From CALJFL01 sp036961205 (lineage in GTDB: Bacteria; Pseudomonadota; Gammaproteobacteria; Pseudomonadales; Halieaceae), in contig JBALVI010000013.1 in the NCBI GenBank assembly GCA_036961205.1, forward strand, positions 8,756 to 72,755: a stretch of 64,000 nt of DNA, read 5' to 3'. How positions within the stretch are numbered: the first letter of the stretch is position 1; every line of letters begins with the position of its first letter. A model generated the notes under the pieces. The model was not told the DNA's origin, ran no database searches, and was given only the letters and a program-made list of their open reading frames with translations. The translations under genes were made by a program, and so were the position numbers. Positions 34,512-41,935 of this stretch are shown piece after piece.

Positions 34512-35465
34512 TCAGCCTCTCAAATTTCCAAGCATAGGATGATAGTCACCAACGCGCCCTATAGGTGTTGCAGAACGTATATCTGACACAGTTGTAATCG
34601 CGACCCGATTGTCCTCTAGGCTATATCCCCGACCAGCCAATATTTCCTCGTAGCTACGGGTGTGTAAGTCAGTAAACCCATCCGAAAAACTGACTTCCTT
34701 ACCATCGACGGACATTGATCGGTACGTTCGAAGTCCCTGTGCCTTTTCCTGCTCCGGGACATCCACGAGATCTACTGACAGAAACCAGCGTACCCGAGCA
34801 TTTTCATATTCGAGATAGCCCGCAGCTTTTGTCGTATCACTATGATGGACCACACAATCCTGTACCGCTCCAAATACAAAATGCAGCATATCGAAAAAAT
34901 GAACCCCAATATTCGTTGCAATGCCACCGGACTTCTTCTCATCGCCTTTCCAGCTTTGAAGGTACCAGTGGCCTCGGGAAGTAACATAGGTGAGGTCCAC
35001 ATCATATTTACGGTCCTGGTCTGCATCTTTTACGAGCTGCTGAAGCTCAGTAATCGCCGGATGCAAGCGCAACTGTAAAATGGTATTTACACGTCTGCCG
35101 GAATCTCGTTCGATATCTTGCAGACCGTCAATATTCCAAGGGTTAAGAACCAGCGGCTTTTCGCATATCGCATCGGCACCCGAACGCAAAGCAAAGCGAA
35201 CATGGGAATCATGTAAGTAATTGGGCGACGCAATGGAAATGCACTCGACGTGACCATTTTGATCAGCACGCCGTAGTTTATCCAGGTGACGGTCGAATCT
35301 TTCGAATTCTGTGAAAAAATCAGCTTCGGGGAAGAAGCTATCAATTATCCCGACAGAGTCATTCGTATCCAACGCGGCGACAAGGTGATTCCCCGTGGCT
35401 TGGATCGCCTTCATGTGGCGGGGTGCGACGAAACCAGCAGCACCAATAAGCGCAAATTTCTTCAC
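34512..35465 (-). CDS. wbpB: WbpB/WlbA-like UDP-GlcNAcA 3-dehydrogenase (Gfo/Idh/MocA family)
   Basis: NAD-dependent oxidoreductase of 317 residues. Seen are the N-terminal FALIGAAGFVAPRH Rossmann motif, the ASPNYLHDSHV segment, the family lysine in CEKPLVLNPW, and KSGGIATNIGVHFFDML in the C-terminal domain. It would oxidise C3 of UDP-GlcNAc-uronic acid, the step before transamination. It is the first gene of the wbpB-D-E-I run and is divergent from xseB, so a promoter must lie in the 223 bp between them. A decayed homologue stands at 27495-27735 next to the second xseB. Confidence 0.9.
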   Translation of the reverse strand: MKKFALIGAAGFVAPRHMKAIQATGNHLVAALDTNDSVGIIDSFFPEADFFTEFERFDRHLDKLRRADQNGHVECISIASPNYLHDSHVRFALRSGADAICEKPLVLNPWNIDGLQDIERDSGRRVNTILQLRLHPAITELQQLVKDADQDRKYDVDLTYVTSRGHWYLQSWKGDEKKSGGIATNIGVHFFDMLHFVFGAVQDCVVHHSDTTKAAGYLEYENARVRWFLSVDLVDVPEQEKAQGLRTYRSMSVDGKEVSFSDGFTDLHTRSYEEILAGRGYSLEDNRVAITTVSDIRSATPIGRVGDYHPMLGNLRG

Positions 35466-35688
35466 TCATACCTCTCTGTTCAATTTTTTACTAAAAAGAA
35501 AAGCTGCTTTTCAAGCAATCGTCTTCCATCTTACATATGCAAGACACTCAATTTGACTAAGAAATTCAAGGTGAAGACAGCATTTTTTCTTCTGAGTGCC
35601 ACTAATCTACGCTAAGATTATGGATTGTGCCGCAAAGGTTTCGAGCGGCCACAACTGTAACTCTTTCCCAAACAGACTTGAATTTCCT

Positions 35689-35940
35689 ATGCCAAAAAAA
35701 ATAACTGATCTCGATTTTACGAAAACTCTCCAGCAGCTGGAATCACTGGTTGAAAGCTTAGAGCATACCGATATCTCTCTAGAGAAGTCACTTATAGATT
35801 TCGAAAAAGGCATAAAACTGACTCATAATGCCCAAAACCTTCTCGATAAGACCGAACAGAAGGTCAACCAGCTGCTTTCCAATTCGAAAAACTCGGAGCC
35901 AATTCGCCGACCATTAGAAAATGGCGATCCTGAAGAGTGA
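35689..35940 (+). CDS. xseB: Exodeoxyribonuclease VII small subunit
   Basis: 83 residues from ATG 35689. The helical pattern is that of XseB: DFTKTLQQLESLVESLE, SLEKSLIDFEKGIKLTHNAQ, LLDKTEQKVNQLL. The C-terminal 18 residues are hydrophilic and variable. The stop overlaps the GTG start of ispA by 3 bp, the usual xseB-ispA coupling. A longer frame from 35596 adds residues unlike the family. It is only distantly similar to the xseB at 27929-28168, although their ispA neighbours are almost identical in the 3' part. Confidence 0.85.
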   Translation: MPKKITDLDFTKTLQQLESLVESLEHTDISLEKSLIDFEKGIKLTHNAQNLLDKTEQKVNQLLSNSKNSEPIRRPLENGDPEE

Positions 35941-36848
35941 CTTCAAGCCTTAACGCCCTAGTCGCAAAACTTGACTTAAATCTCGACGAGGGGCTGAGCA
36001 CATTCAAACGTGGGGATACCGCCTCGGCTATATTTACCGTTTTAGCGCGATTGAATACTTGCTGCACTTACGCAACTAGGGCAAATGGCAAACGCATAAG
36101 ACCAGTTCTTTTTCAGTCAGCGCATGGCGCCGTGGCAGGGTATTCATCAGTTGCTACATTCCCAAAGGCTGTCGCCTGGAGCCTAGAACTAATCCACACC
36201 TACTCCCTAATCCACGACGACCTCCCGGCCATGGACGATGACGACTTCCGTCGTGGAAAACCCAGTCTGCACAAGGCTTTCGACGAGGCCACAGCCATTC
36301 TGGTAGGTGACGGTTTACAGGCCAGGGCGTTCGAGTTGATCGCAGACGCCCCCGATTTAACAGACACCCAGAAGGTACGAATGATAAAAGTGCTGTCGAA
36401 CGCATCCGGCTTTGAGGGCATGGTGGGCGGCCAGTATATCGACATTCAGGCCACTGACTCCGACATGACTCTGGAGGGGCTGCAGGCCATGCATTCCCTG
36501 AAGACCGGGGCTTTGATTCGGGCCTCGCTAGCTTTGGGAGGCATCGCTGCCAATGCGAGCGAATCACAATTGGCTGCGCTGGACGAGTTTGGCACCCATA
36601 TCGGCCTGGCTTTTCAGGTGGTGGATGACATTCTGGATGTGGAAGGCGATTCTGCAACCCTCGGCAAGACCCAGGGCAAGGATGCAGAGGCAAATAAGCC
36701 AACGTACGTTAAGTTGATGGGGCTGGAGGGTGCCAAAGCTGAAGCGCAGCGCCTGCTAGGTGCAGCACTTGGTGCACTTGATGGCTTCGACGAATCAGCC
36801 GACCACCTGCGGGAGATAGCCCGATATATCGTTGAGCGAGACCACTAG
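35937..36848 (+). CDS. ispA: Farnesyl (geranyl) diphosphate synthase
   Basis: Trans-prenyl diphosphate synthase that joins dimethylallyl and isopentenyl diphosphates into geranyl and farnesyl diphosphate. Both metal-binding motifs are present: DDLPAMDDDDFRRG and VVDDILD. GKRIRP is retained for substrate binding. It starts with GTG inside the xseB stop; 303 residues is about normal. The first 80 residues are unusual for the family (CCTYATRANGKRIRP replaces the common ALLGGGKRxRP), and identity with the broken copy at 28168-29075 begins sharply after them at 36182. This is probably the working ispA. Confidence 0.92.
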   Translation: MTSSLNALVAKLDLNLDEGLSTFKRGDTASAIFTVLARLNTCCTYATRANGKRIRPVLFQSAHGAVAGYSSVATFPKAVAWSLELIHTYSLIHDDLPAMDDDDFRRGKPSLHKAFDEATAILVGDGLQARAFELIADAPDLTDTQKVRMIKVLSNASGFEGMVGGQYIDIQATDSDMTLEGLQAMHSLKTGALIRASLALGGIAANASESQLAALDEFGTHIGLAFQVVDDILDVEGDSATLGKTQGKDAEANKPTYVKLMGLEGAKAEAQRLLGAALGALDGFDESADHLREIARYIVERDH

Positions 36849-37273
36849 TAACTGTCATCACCCCGCTGAGCTCAACTAGCCGCGGGATTCTCCGAACGTG
36901 TATCTCACCAATCCCTGGACAGGGACAAAATACCCCCGCTTTCCCGCATTTCTACGTGCCTTAAGTAACTCATCCCCAACAGTACGGTAGTGGGGTAATC
37001 GCCATCAATCACGGTAGCCTCTACGTTTTCGACTTTGATACCGCCAACGTCTACGGATCTCAACTTGATAACCCAGGCGTCATGGAGACCGCTGGCCGTC
37101 TCCACTTCGGTTTCGATCCCCGCTTCATAATCTAAGCCGATACTATCGGCGTGATCGGTGCTCATAGCCACAATATTGGCACCTGTATCCACCAGCACTT
37201 GCAGTGAGATACCGTTGAGACTCGCTTTTGTTAGGTACTGCAACCGATCGTCACGCCTGATAGTGACCTCCCG
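36182..37273 (+). repeat. Direct repeat copy B, about 1.09 kb (ispA 3' part plus protease gene 3' part)
   Basis: Partner of 28410-29500. It covers the 3' three quarters of the intact ispA, the short intergenic region and about 370 bp of the convergent protease gene. All frames are open here, whereas copy A has a frameshift and stops. The two copies lie about 7.8 kb apart in the same orientation and could recombine to delete the wbp genes between them. Confidence 0.85.
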
Positions 37274-37540
37274 CTTCTCTGGTGCACTAAAATTGCTACC
37301 AATGTGCTGGGAAACCCCAAGGGTATGCCGGGCGCCATCGATCTCAAAAATTGCCTGGCGAGAATCGGCAGATATCAATTTAACGCCGGCCTCAGTGTCG
37401 CCCGCGCGCAGGGTGTGCTGTTGGCCATCAATTTTTACCACGGCTGTATTGGGCAGCAGTGCCTGCACCCGCAAGTCAGGTCCTTGAGCAGCCAACTCAC
37501 CTGAAACCACCATCAAAATCGCACAAAACCAATACTTCAC
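36905..37540 (-). CDS. Retropepsin-like aspartic protease (TIGR02281 type), exported
   Basis: Protein of 211 residues with a likely signal peptide (YWFCAILMVVSGELAAQ). A beta-rich N-domain follows, then a single-lobe aspartic protease domain with active site VLVDTGANIVAMS near residue 120 and the second half VLLGMSYLRHVE that completes the fold. Such proteins dimerise like retroviral proteases; cellular targets are mostly unknown. GTG 37540 is chosen because it precedes the signal peptide directly; the longer frame from 37561 adds charged residues. It is convergent with ispA. The 3' 370 bp are duplicated at 29132-29500. Confidence 0.8.
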   Translation of the reverse strand: MKYWFCAILMVVSGELAAQGPDLRVQALLPNTAVVKIDGQQHTLRAGDTEAGVKLISADSRQAIFEIDGARHTLGVSQHIGSNFSAPEKREVTIRRDDRLQYLTKASLNGISLQVLVDTGANIVAMSTDHADSIGLDYEAGIETEVETASGLHDAWVIKLRSVDVGGIKVENVEATVIDGDYPTTVLLGMSYLRHVEMRESGGILSLSRDW

Positions 37541-37606
37541 TGCGCTCTCCTCGACCCCCAAATTACCTTGATACTGGCTTCCCTCAGCATCCCTGCGTTC
37601 TGCTCT

Positions 37607-38128
37607 CTATGCCCCAACCAGGCTGATTGCCAGGTGCAACACGCCACACGCCAATACCCCTGCAACAACATCGTCGATCATAATTCCCAGCCCGCCGTGA
37701 ACATTTTTGTCCAGTGAGCTAATGGGCCAGGGCTTGGCGATATCCAGTATACGAAATACGATAAAGCCAATGACCACCCACGTTACTGTCGGTGGCACCG
37801 CCCACATGGTAATCCAGAAGCCGACGAATTCGTCCCACACGATCCCGGGATGATCGTGCACCCCCAATTTCCGGCTTGCTGCGCCACAAAGATAGATTCC
37901 AATGCCAAAGGCAAGTAGCACCACGGCTGTGTAAGTAAGCAAGTTCAGATCGCTGAGCAATAAATAGAGCGGCACTGCAGCCAAAGTGCCAGCGGTTCCA
38001 GGGCCTTTGGGCGCCAGACCGCTGCCAAAGCCAAATGCGAGGAACTGGATCGGGTCTCTAAATACCCGTGGGGAGGCCGCGCCGGCAGCGGGCTCTAGCT
38101 GTTCATTTTCTACTGGGTCCGAATTCAT
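37607..38128 (-). CDS. pgpA: Phosphatidylglycerophosphatase A
   Basis: Inner-membrane phosphatase that makes phosphatidylglycerol from its phosphate. The family motif GFGSGLAPKGPGTAGTLAAVPLY is followed by HDHPGIVWDEFVGFW, the KPWPISSLD segment and GGLGIMIDDVVAG, all typical of PgpA, with several hydrophobic helices. ATG 38128 gives 173 residues, close to E. coli PgpA (172); the longer frame from 38188 overlaps thiL coding sequence. It is the last gene of the nrdR-rib-nusB-thiL-pgpA run. Confidence 0.93.
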   Translation of the reverse strand: MNSDPVENEQLEPAAGAASPRVFRDPIQFLAFGFGSGLAPKGPGTAGTLAAVPLYLLLSDLNLLTYTAVVLLAFGIGIYLCGAASRKLGVHDHPGIVWDEFVGFWITMWAVPPTVTWVVIGFIVFRILDIAKPWPISSLDKNVHGGLGIMIDDVVAGVLACGVLHLAISLVGA

Positions 38129-38206
38129 CCCGGCTCCACGATAATTACAAACTACCAGTGTAGAGGTAAAGGGCGTGCCTGCAAGCAATCCCTGGCCAGA
38201 CCTCGA

Positions 38207-39130
38207 TTAAGCACCAAAATGTTGATATCCGGTAGTGTCTACCGGCTGGCGATCGCAGCTGACCCCTTCGCCGGCAATAACCTCCCCGATACGGGTCACA
38301 CCAGAGGGGGGCTCCACTGCGGGCGCCAGACAGAAACATAGCTCATAATCGTCCCCACCAGACAGCGCCCAATCCAGGGCTGCTTGCGGGTCGGGGCAGG
38401 ATTTGAGTGCATCCGAAAGCGGGATTGCGGCACAGTCCAGGCGGATCTGCACACCGCTGGCAGCGGCAATATGGCCCGCATCCGCGAGCAAACCGTCGGA
38501 GATATCAATAGCCGCTGTAGCGATGTCAGCTAGCTTCAAGCCCAGCGATAACGGGGGTTGCGGTCGATAAAAGCGTTGTAATAGATACTCGCCATCCGCC
38601 GCGGTTGCGGGCTGCAATCGGTCCTGGATAATAGCCAAACCGGCTGCCGCATCGCCCAGAGTTCCGGACACGTATACGCTGTCTCCAGGACTAGCGCCGC
38701 TGCGCAACAGCGCCGCATCCAGGGCCAACGCACCCAGCACCTGAACTGTAATGGTGAGTGGTCCGCGGGTGGTATCACCCCCGACTAACGGTATAGAAAA
38801 CTCAGACACCGCCGCACTGACGCCCTCGCTGAATGAGTGCAACCAAAATTCATCAGGTTCGGGCAGGGTTAAGGCCAGGGTCATGCCTATGGGTCTGGCG
38901 CCCATGGCTGCTAGATCACTGACCGCCACTGCGATTGCTCGGAAGCCAATATCCTCTGGGAAGGCGTCGGGGGGGAAATGAACACCTTCCACCATCGTGT
39001 CTACAGAGGTGGCCAGCCGTTCACCCGAGTTGAGCCTCAACAGGGCACAATCGTCACCCACGCCCAAATCAACAGCGTCACCTCGGCCAAGGGCCGAGAA
39101 ATATCGGTAGATTAGGGTAAATTCGTCCAC
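38207..39130 (-). CDS. thiL: Thiamine-monophosphate kinase
   Basis: ATP-dependent kinase that converts thiamine monophosphate to the active diphosphate. Family features: GVGDDCALLR with metal-binding aspartates near residue 26, SVDTMVEGVHF, AVAVSDLAAMGA and LVGGDTTRGPL, then DISDGLLADAGHI and SGGDDYELCF in the C-terminal domain. 307 residues is slightly shorter than E. coli ThiL (325). It is followed by pgpA 78 bp downstream and preceded by nusB 5 bp upstream, a conserved order. Confidence 0.95.
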   Translation of the reverse strand: MDEFTLIYRYFSALGRGDAVDLGVGDDCALLRLNSGERLATSVDTMVEGVHFPPDAFPEDIGFRAIAVAVSDLAAMGARPIGMTLALTLPEPDEFWLHSFSEGVSAAVSEFSIPLVGGDTTRGPLTITVQVLGALALDAALLRSGASPGDSVYVSGTLGDAAAGLAIIQDRLQPATAADGEYLLQRFYRPQPPLSLGLKLADIATAAIDISDGLLADAGHIAAASGVQIRLDCAAIPLSDALKSCPDPQAALDWALSGGDDYELCFCLAPAVEPPSGVTRIGEVIAGEGVSCDRQPVDTTGYQHFGA

Positions 39131-39135
39131 GGCTT

Positions 39136-39597
39136 TCAGGACGCCGCTTCGATTTCGACCTTGCGCAGTTCTCGGGCGACCTTGTCGAGCACACCGTTGA
39201 CATATTTGTGGCTGTCGGTGGCGCCAAATTTCTTGGCCAGTGCTACGGCCTCATTGATCACCACTTTGTAGGGTACATCCAGGCGCTCGGCAAGCTCCCA
39301 GCAGCCCATACGCAGCAGAGTCCGCTCGATCGGGTCGAGATCATCCAGGCCGCGATCCAGCAAAGGGGTCAGGTGAGCTTCCAGTTCATCCACGCAGCTG
39401 GGGATTTCGTGCAGCAGCGCCTGGAAGTACTCCAGATCGACGTGCTCAAAGTCATAGTCGTCGAGAAATTCCGCTTCGATCACCGACAGCGAGGCGCCGG
39501 CCATGTGCCACTGATACAGCGCTTGCATACCGTAATGCCGCGCCTTGCGGCGCTGCGCGGCAAGCGTGTTGTGTTGTATTTTAGCCACTGTCGCCAC
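39136..39597 (-). CDS. nusB: Transcription antitermination factor NusB
   Basis: All-helical RNA-binding protein that with NusE (S10) binds boxA in rRNA leaders and prevents premature termination. The N-terminal arginine-rich helix (AAQRRKARHYGMQALYQWH) and the later LDPIERTLLRMGCWEL and VINEAVALAKKFGATDSHKYVNGVLD segments are diagnostic. 153 residues is normal. It is tightly packed between ribH (2 bp) and thiL (5 bp). Confidence 0.96.
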   Translation of the reverse strand: MATVAKIQHNTLAAQRRKARHYGMQALYQWHMAGASLSVIEAEFLDDYDFEHVDLEYFQALLHEIPSCVDELEAHLTPLLDRGLDDLDPIERTLLRMGCWELAERLDVPYKVVINEAVALAKKFGATDSHKYVNGVLDKVARELRKVEIEAAS

Positions 39598-39599
39598 TT

Positions 39600-40070
39600 T
39601 CAGCCTATCTTGCCCAGCAGACTAACCATTTCGAGGGCCGACAGGGCTGCTTCTTCGCCCTTATTGCCCGCCTTGGATCCAGAACGCTCAATAGCCTGCT
39701 CGATGGTATCGACAGTCAGTACACCGAAAGCTACGGGCAGGCCGTAATCCATGCCCACCTGATAGATGCCCTTGGTGCACTCACCAGACACGTACTCGAA
39801 ATGAGGCGTGCCGCCACGTATGACAGCGCCCAATGCGATGATTGCATCGACACCGCCCTTTGCTGCCACTTTCTTGCAAACCAATGGTATTTCGAAAGCC
39901 CCTGGGGCCCGCACCACGGTTATTTGCTCCTCACTAACACCATGACGGCGCAGTGTATCCAGTGCGCCTTCCAGCAGGTGCTCAACTACGAAACTGTTCC
40001 AGCGGCCCACCACGATGGCATAGTTGCCCTTGCCGCTGGTGAAATCCCCTTCAATTATTTTTACGCTCAT
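39600..40070 (-). CDS. ribH: 6,7-dimethyl-8-ribityllumazine synthase
   Basis: Condenses 5-amino-6-ribitylaminouracil with 3,4-dihydroxy-2-butanone 4-phosphate in riboflavin synthesis. Family motifs: VGRWNSFVVEHLLEGALDTL, the FEIPLVCKK segment, ALGAVIRGGTPHFEYVS with the catalytic His, and PVAFGVLTVDTIEQAIERSG. 156 residues is normal for the icosahedral or pentameric enzyme. It sits between the ribB-type gene and nusB. Confidence 0.96.
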   Translation of the reverse strand: MSVKIIEGDFTSGKGNYAIVVGRWNSFVVEHLLEGALDTLRRHGVSEEQITVVRAPGAFEIPLVCKKVAAKGGVDAIIALGAVIRGGTPHFEYVSGECTKGIYQVGMDYGLPVAFGVLTVDTIEQAIERSGSKAGNKGEEAALSALEMVSLLGKIG

Positions 40071-40101
40071 GTTTATGTTCCTTTTTCTGCGTCCGGCCTT
40101 A

Positions 40102-41211
40102 CTACTGGCCTGGCGTTAAAAATTCCAGCACTTCCAGATCAAAACCGGAAATGGCATTGTACTTGATTGGCGCGCCCATCAGGTGGATTTTCCCGACCCC
40201 GATATCGCGCAGTATCTGTGAGCCCAGGCCCACCTTTGTATAGGTATCCGGGGGTATGTCACCGCCAGTTGGCTGTTCACCCAGAGCCATATCGATGCTG
40301 GCCAGAATTTGGTCTGCGCCCTCATTTCCAGCTAGCAACACAATAACGCCCAAGCCTCGCTTAGCCACCTCTTTCATACAACTATCCATGCTCCAGGATA
40401 CCTGCCCGTCCAGCTCGGAGCGGGCCAGGTCACGCAAGGTCGCTCCTATATGAACGCGAACCGGGGTGGGCTGCTCTGCTGAAATGGTTCCCATCGACAA
40501 AGCCAGATGAATCTCTCCCGCCGTTTGATCACGGTAGGCGGTTAGCTGGAACTCACCATAAGCGGTCTGGACTTTACCTTCTCTGACGCGACGAATGGTG
40601 CGCTCGTTGAGCACCCGAAAATGAATCAGGTCGGCAATGGTACCCATTTTCAGCTTATGTCGAGTGGCAAACTCTACCAGAGCGGGGCCGTCGGCAACTT
40701 CTCCGTCAGGCGTGAGAATGTCCGCAATAACGGCAGCGGGTAACAGGCCTGCCAATCTGGCATAGTCGGAGGCGGCCTCAGTGTGACCCGCCCGCACCAG
40801 CACACCACCGGGCAGCGCGGTGAGAGGAAAGATATGGCCAGGCTGAACAATATCGCCAGGCACCGCATGCGGTGCCACTGCGGCTTGCACGGTCAAAGCC
40901 CTGTCAGCGGCTGAAATCCCGGTATCGATCCCCACCGTCGCTTCGATAGACAGGGTGAAATTGGATTTTTCACCTCGAGCACCCTCCACCATCGGTGGCA
41001 GGTCTAATTGACGACAGCGCTCCTCGGTAAGCGCCAGGCACACCAGCCCTCTGGCCTGTCTGGCCATAAAGTTGACGTGACTGGCGTCGCAATGCTCGGC
41101 GGCAACCATCACCACACCTTCGTTATTGCTGTCGGCGTCATCGTCCAGCACCACCACCATACGACCCTGGCGGATATCACTGATCATTTCGTCGACTGTA
41201 TTCAGATCCAT
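40102..41211 (-). CDS. ribB: 3,4-dihydroxy-2-butanone 4-phosphate synthase with degenerate GTP-cyclohydrolase-II-like tail
   Basis: Residues 1-200 are a full RibB domain: VVLDDDADSNNEGVVMVAAE, GLVCLALTEERC, GTGISAADR-type segment, and RAGHTEAASDYARLAGL. It makes the four-carbon unit of riboflavin from ribulose 5-phosphate. The C-terminal 165 residues align with GTP cyclohydrolase II, but all three zinc cysteines are gone: the stretch that normally begins VRVHSEC reads VRVHIGATLRDLARSEL. That half is very unlikely to hydrolyse GTP, so a separate ribA must exist elsewhere. Such RibB proteins with an inactive tail are known in Pseudomonas relatives. Confidence 0.92.
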   Translation of the reverse strand: MDLNTVDEMISDIRQGRMVVVLDDDADSNNEGVVMVAAEHCDASHVNFMARQARGLVCLALTEERCRQLDLPPMVEGARGEKSNFTLSIEATVGIDTGISAADRALTVQAAVAPHAVPGDIVQPGHIFPLTALPGGVLVRAGHTEAASDYARLAGLLPAAVIADILTPDGEVADGPALVEFATRHKLKMGTIADLIHFRVLNERTIRRVREGKVQTAYGEFQLTAYRDQTAGEIHLALSMGTISAEQPTPVRVHIGATLRDLARSELDGQVSWSMDSCMKEVAKRGLGVIVLLAGNEGADQILASIDMALGEQPTGGDIPPDTYTKVGLGSQILRDIGVGKIHLMGAPIKYNAISGFDLEVLEFLTPGQ

Positions 41212-41253
41212 AAATAGTTTCCAAAATTCCTGCAGTTAAAACTGTTGGTTAAG

Positions 41254-41916
41254 CTATCGTCCTAAAAATCCGTTTTCCGCTAACAGCTCCATTGACACAC
41301 CCGCAGACTCCGGATCTGCCGCCGCATCGCCAAGAACAAGGCGCTCGAGATAACGGGCAATGACATCTACCTCAAGGTTAACTTTACTACCGGCGCTATA
41401 GCTGCCAAAAACGGTCTCGGCCATGGTCTGCGGAATAATATTCAATTCGAACTCCGCGCCGCTTACGGCATTCACCGTGAGGCTAGTGCCGTCTATGCAG
41501 ATACTGCCCTTGTGGGCGATATATTTAGCCAGTGCGTCGGGCGCCCGAATAACGAAGCGCCAGGATCGGGCATCCTCAACTAAGCTCACAACTTCACCAA
41601 CGCCGTCTACATGGCCACTGACAATATGTCCGCCCAATCGACTGGCCGGCGTCATCGCTTTCTCAAGATTTACAGCGCTACCGGGCTTGAGCTCGGCCAG
41701 CGTGGTGAAATTCAGGGTTTCGACAGATACATCGGCCCAATAGCCATCACCTGGCAATTCAGTCACCGTGAGGCAGACCCCGTTGGTGGCGATGCTGTCA
41801 CCGATACCCACATCGCCCAAACCCAGTTTTCCGGTTTGCACGCGCAGGCGTATGTCCCCACCGCTGGGCTGCAAGGTCGCAATTTCGCCGACCGCCTGAA
41901 TGATACCTGTAAACAT
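41254..41916 (-). CDS. ribC: Riboflavin synthase alpha chain
   Basis: Dismutates two molecules of 6,7-dimethyl-8-ribityllumazine to riboflavin and the pyrimidine precursor. Two tandem lumazine-binding barrels are visible: MFTGIIQAVGEI with GDSIATNGVCLTVTE, then GGHIVSGHVDGVGEV with GSICIDGTSLTVNAV. 220 residues is normal. It lies between ribD and ribB in the riboflavin run (ribE in E. coli naming). Confidence 0.95.
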   Translation of the reverse strand: MFTGIIQAVGEIATLQPSGGDIRLRVQTGKLGLGDVGIGDSIATNGVCLTVTELPGDGYWADVSVETLNFTTLAELKPGSAVNLEKAMTPASRLGGHIVSGHVDGVGEVVSLVEDARSWRFVIRAPDALAKYIAHKGSICIDGTSLTVNAVSGAEFELNIIPQTMAETVFGSYSAGSKVNLEVDVIARYLERLVLGDAAADPESAGVSMELLAENGFLGR

Positions 41917-41935
41917 CGTTGCTTCCGTGTCTGTT

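Noticed and set aside
36154..36702. 182-codon minus-strand frame inside ispA
   Set aside because: Mirror of the prenyl synthase coding sequence, and Pro/Arg/Ser-rich as such shadows are.
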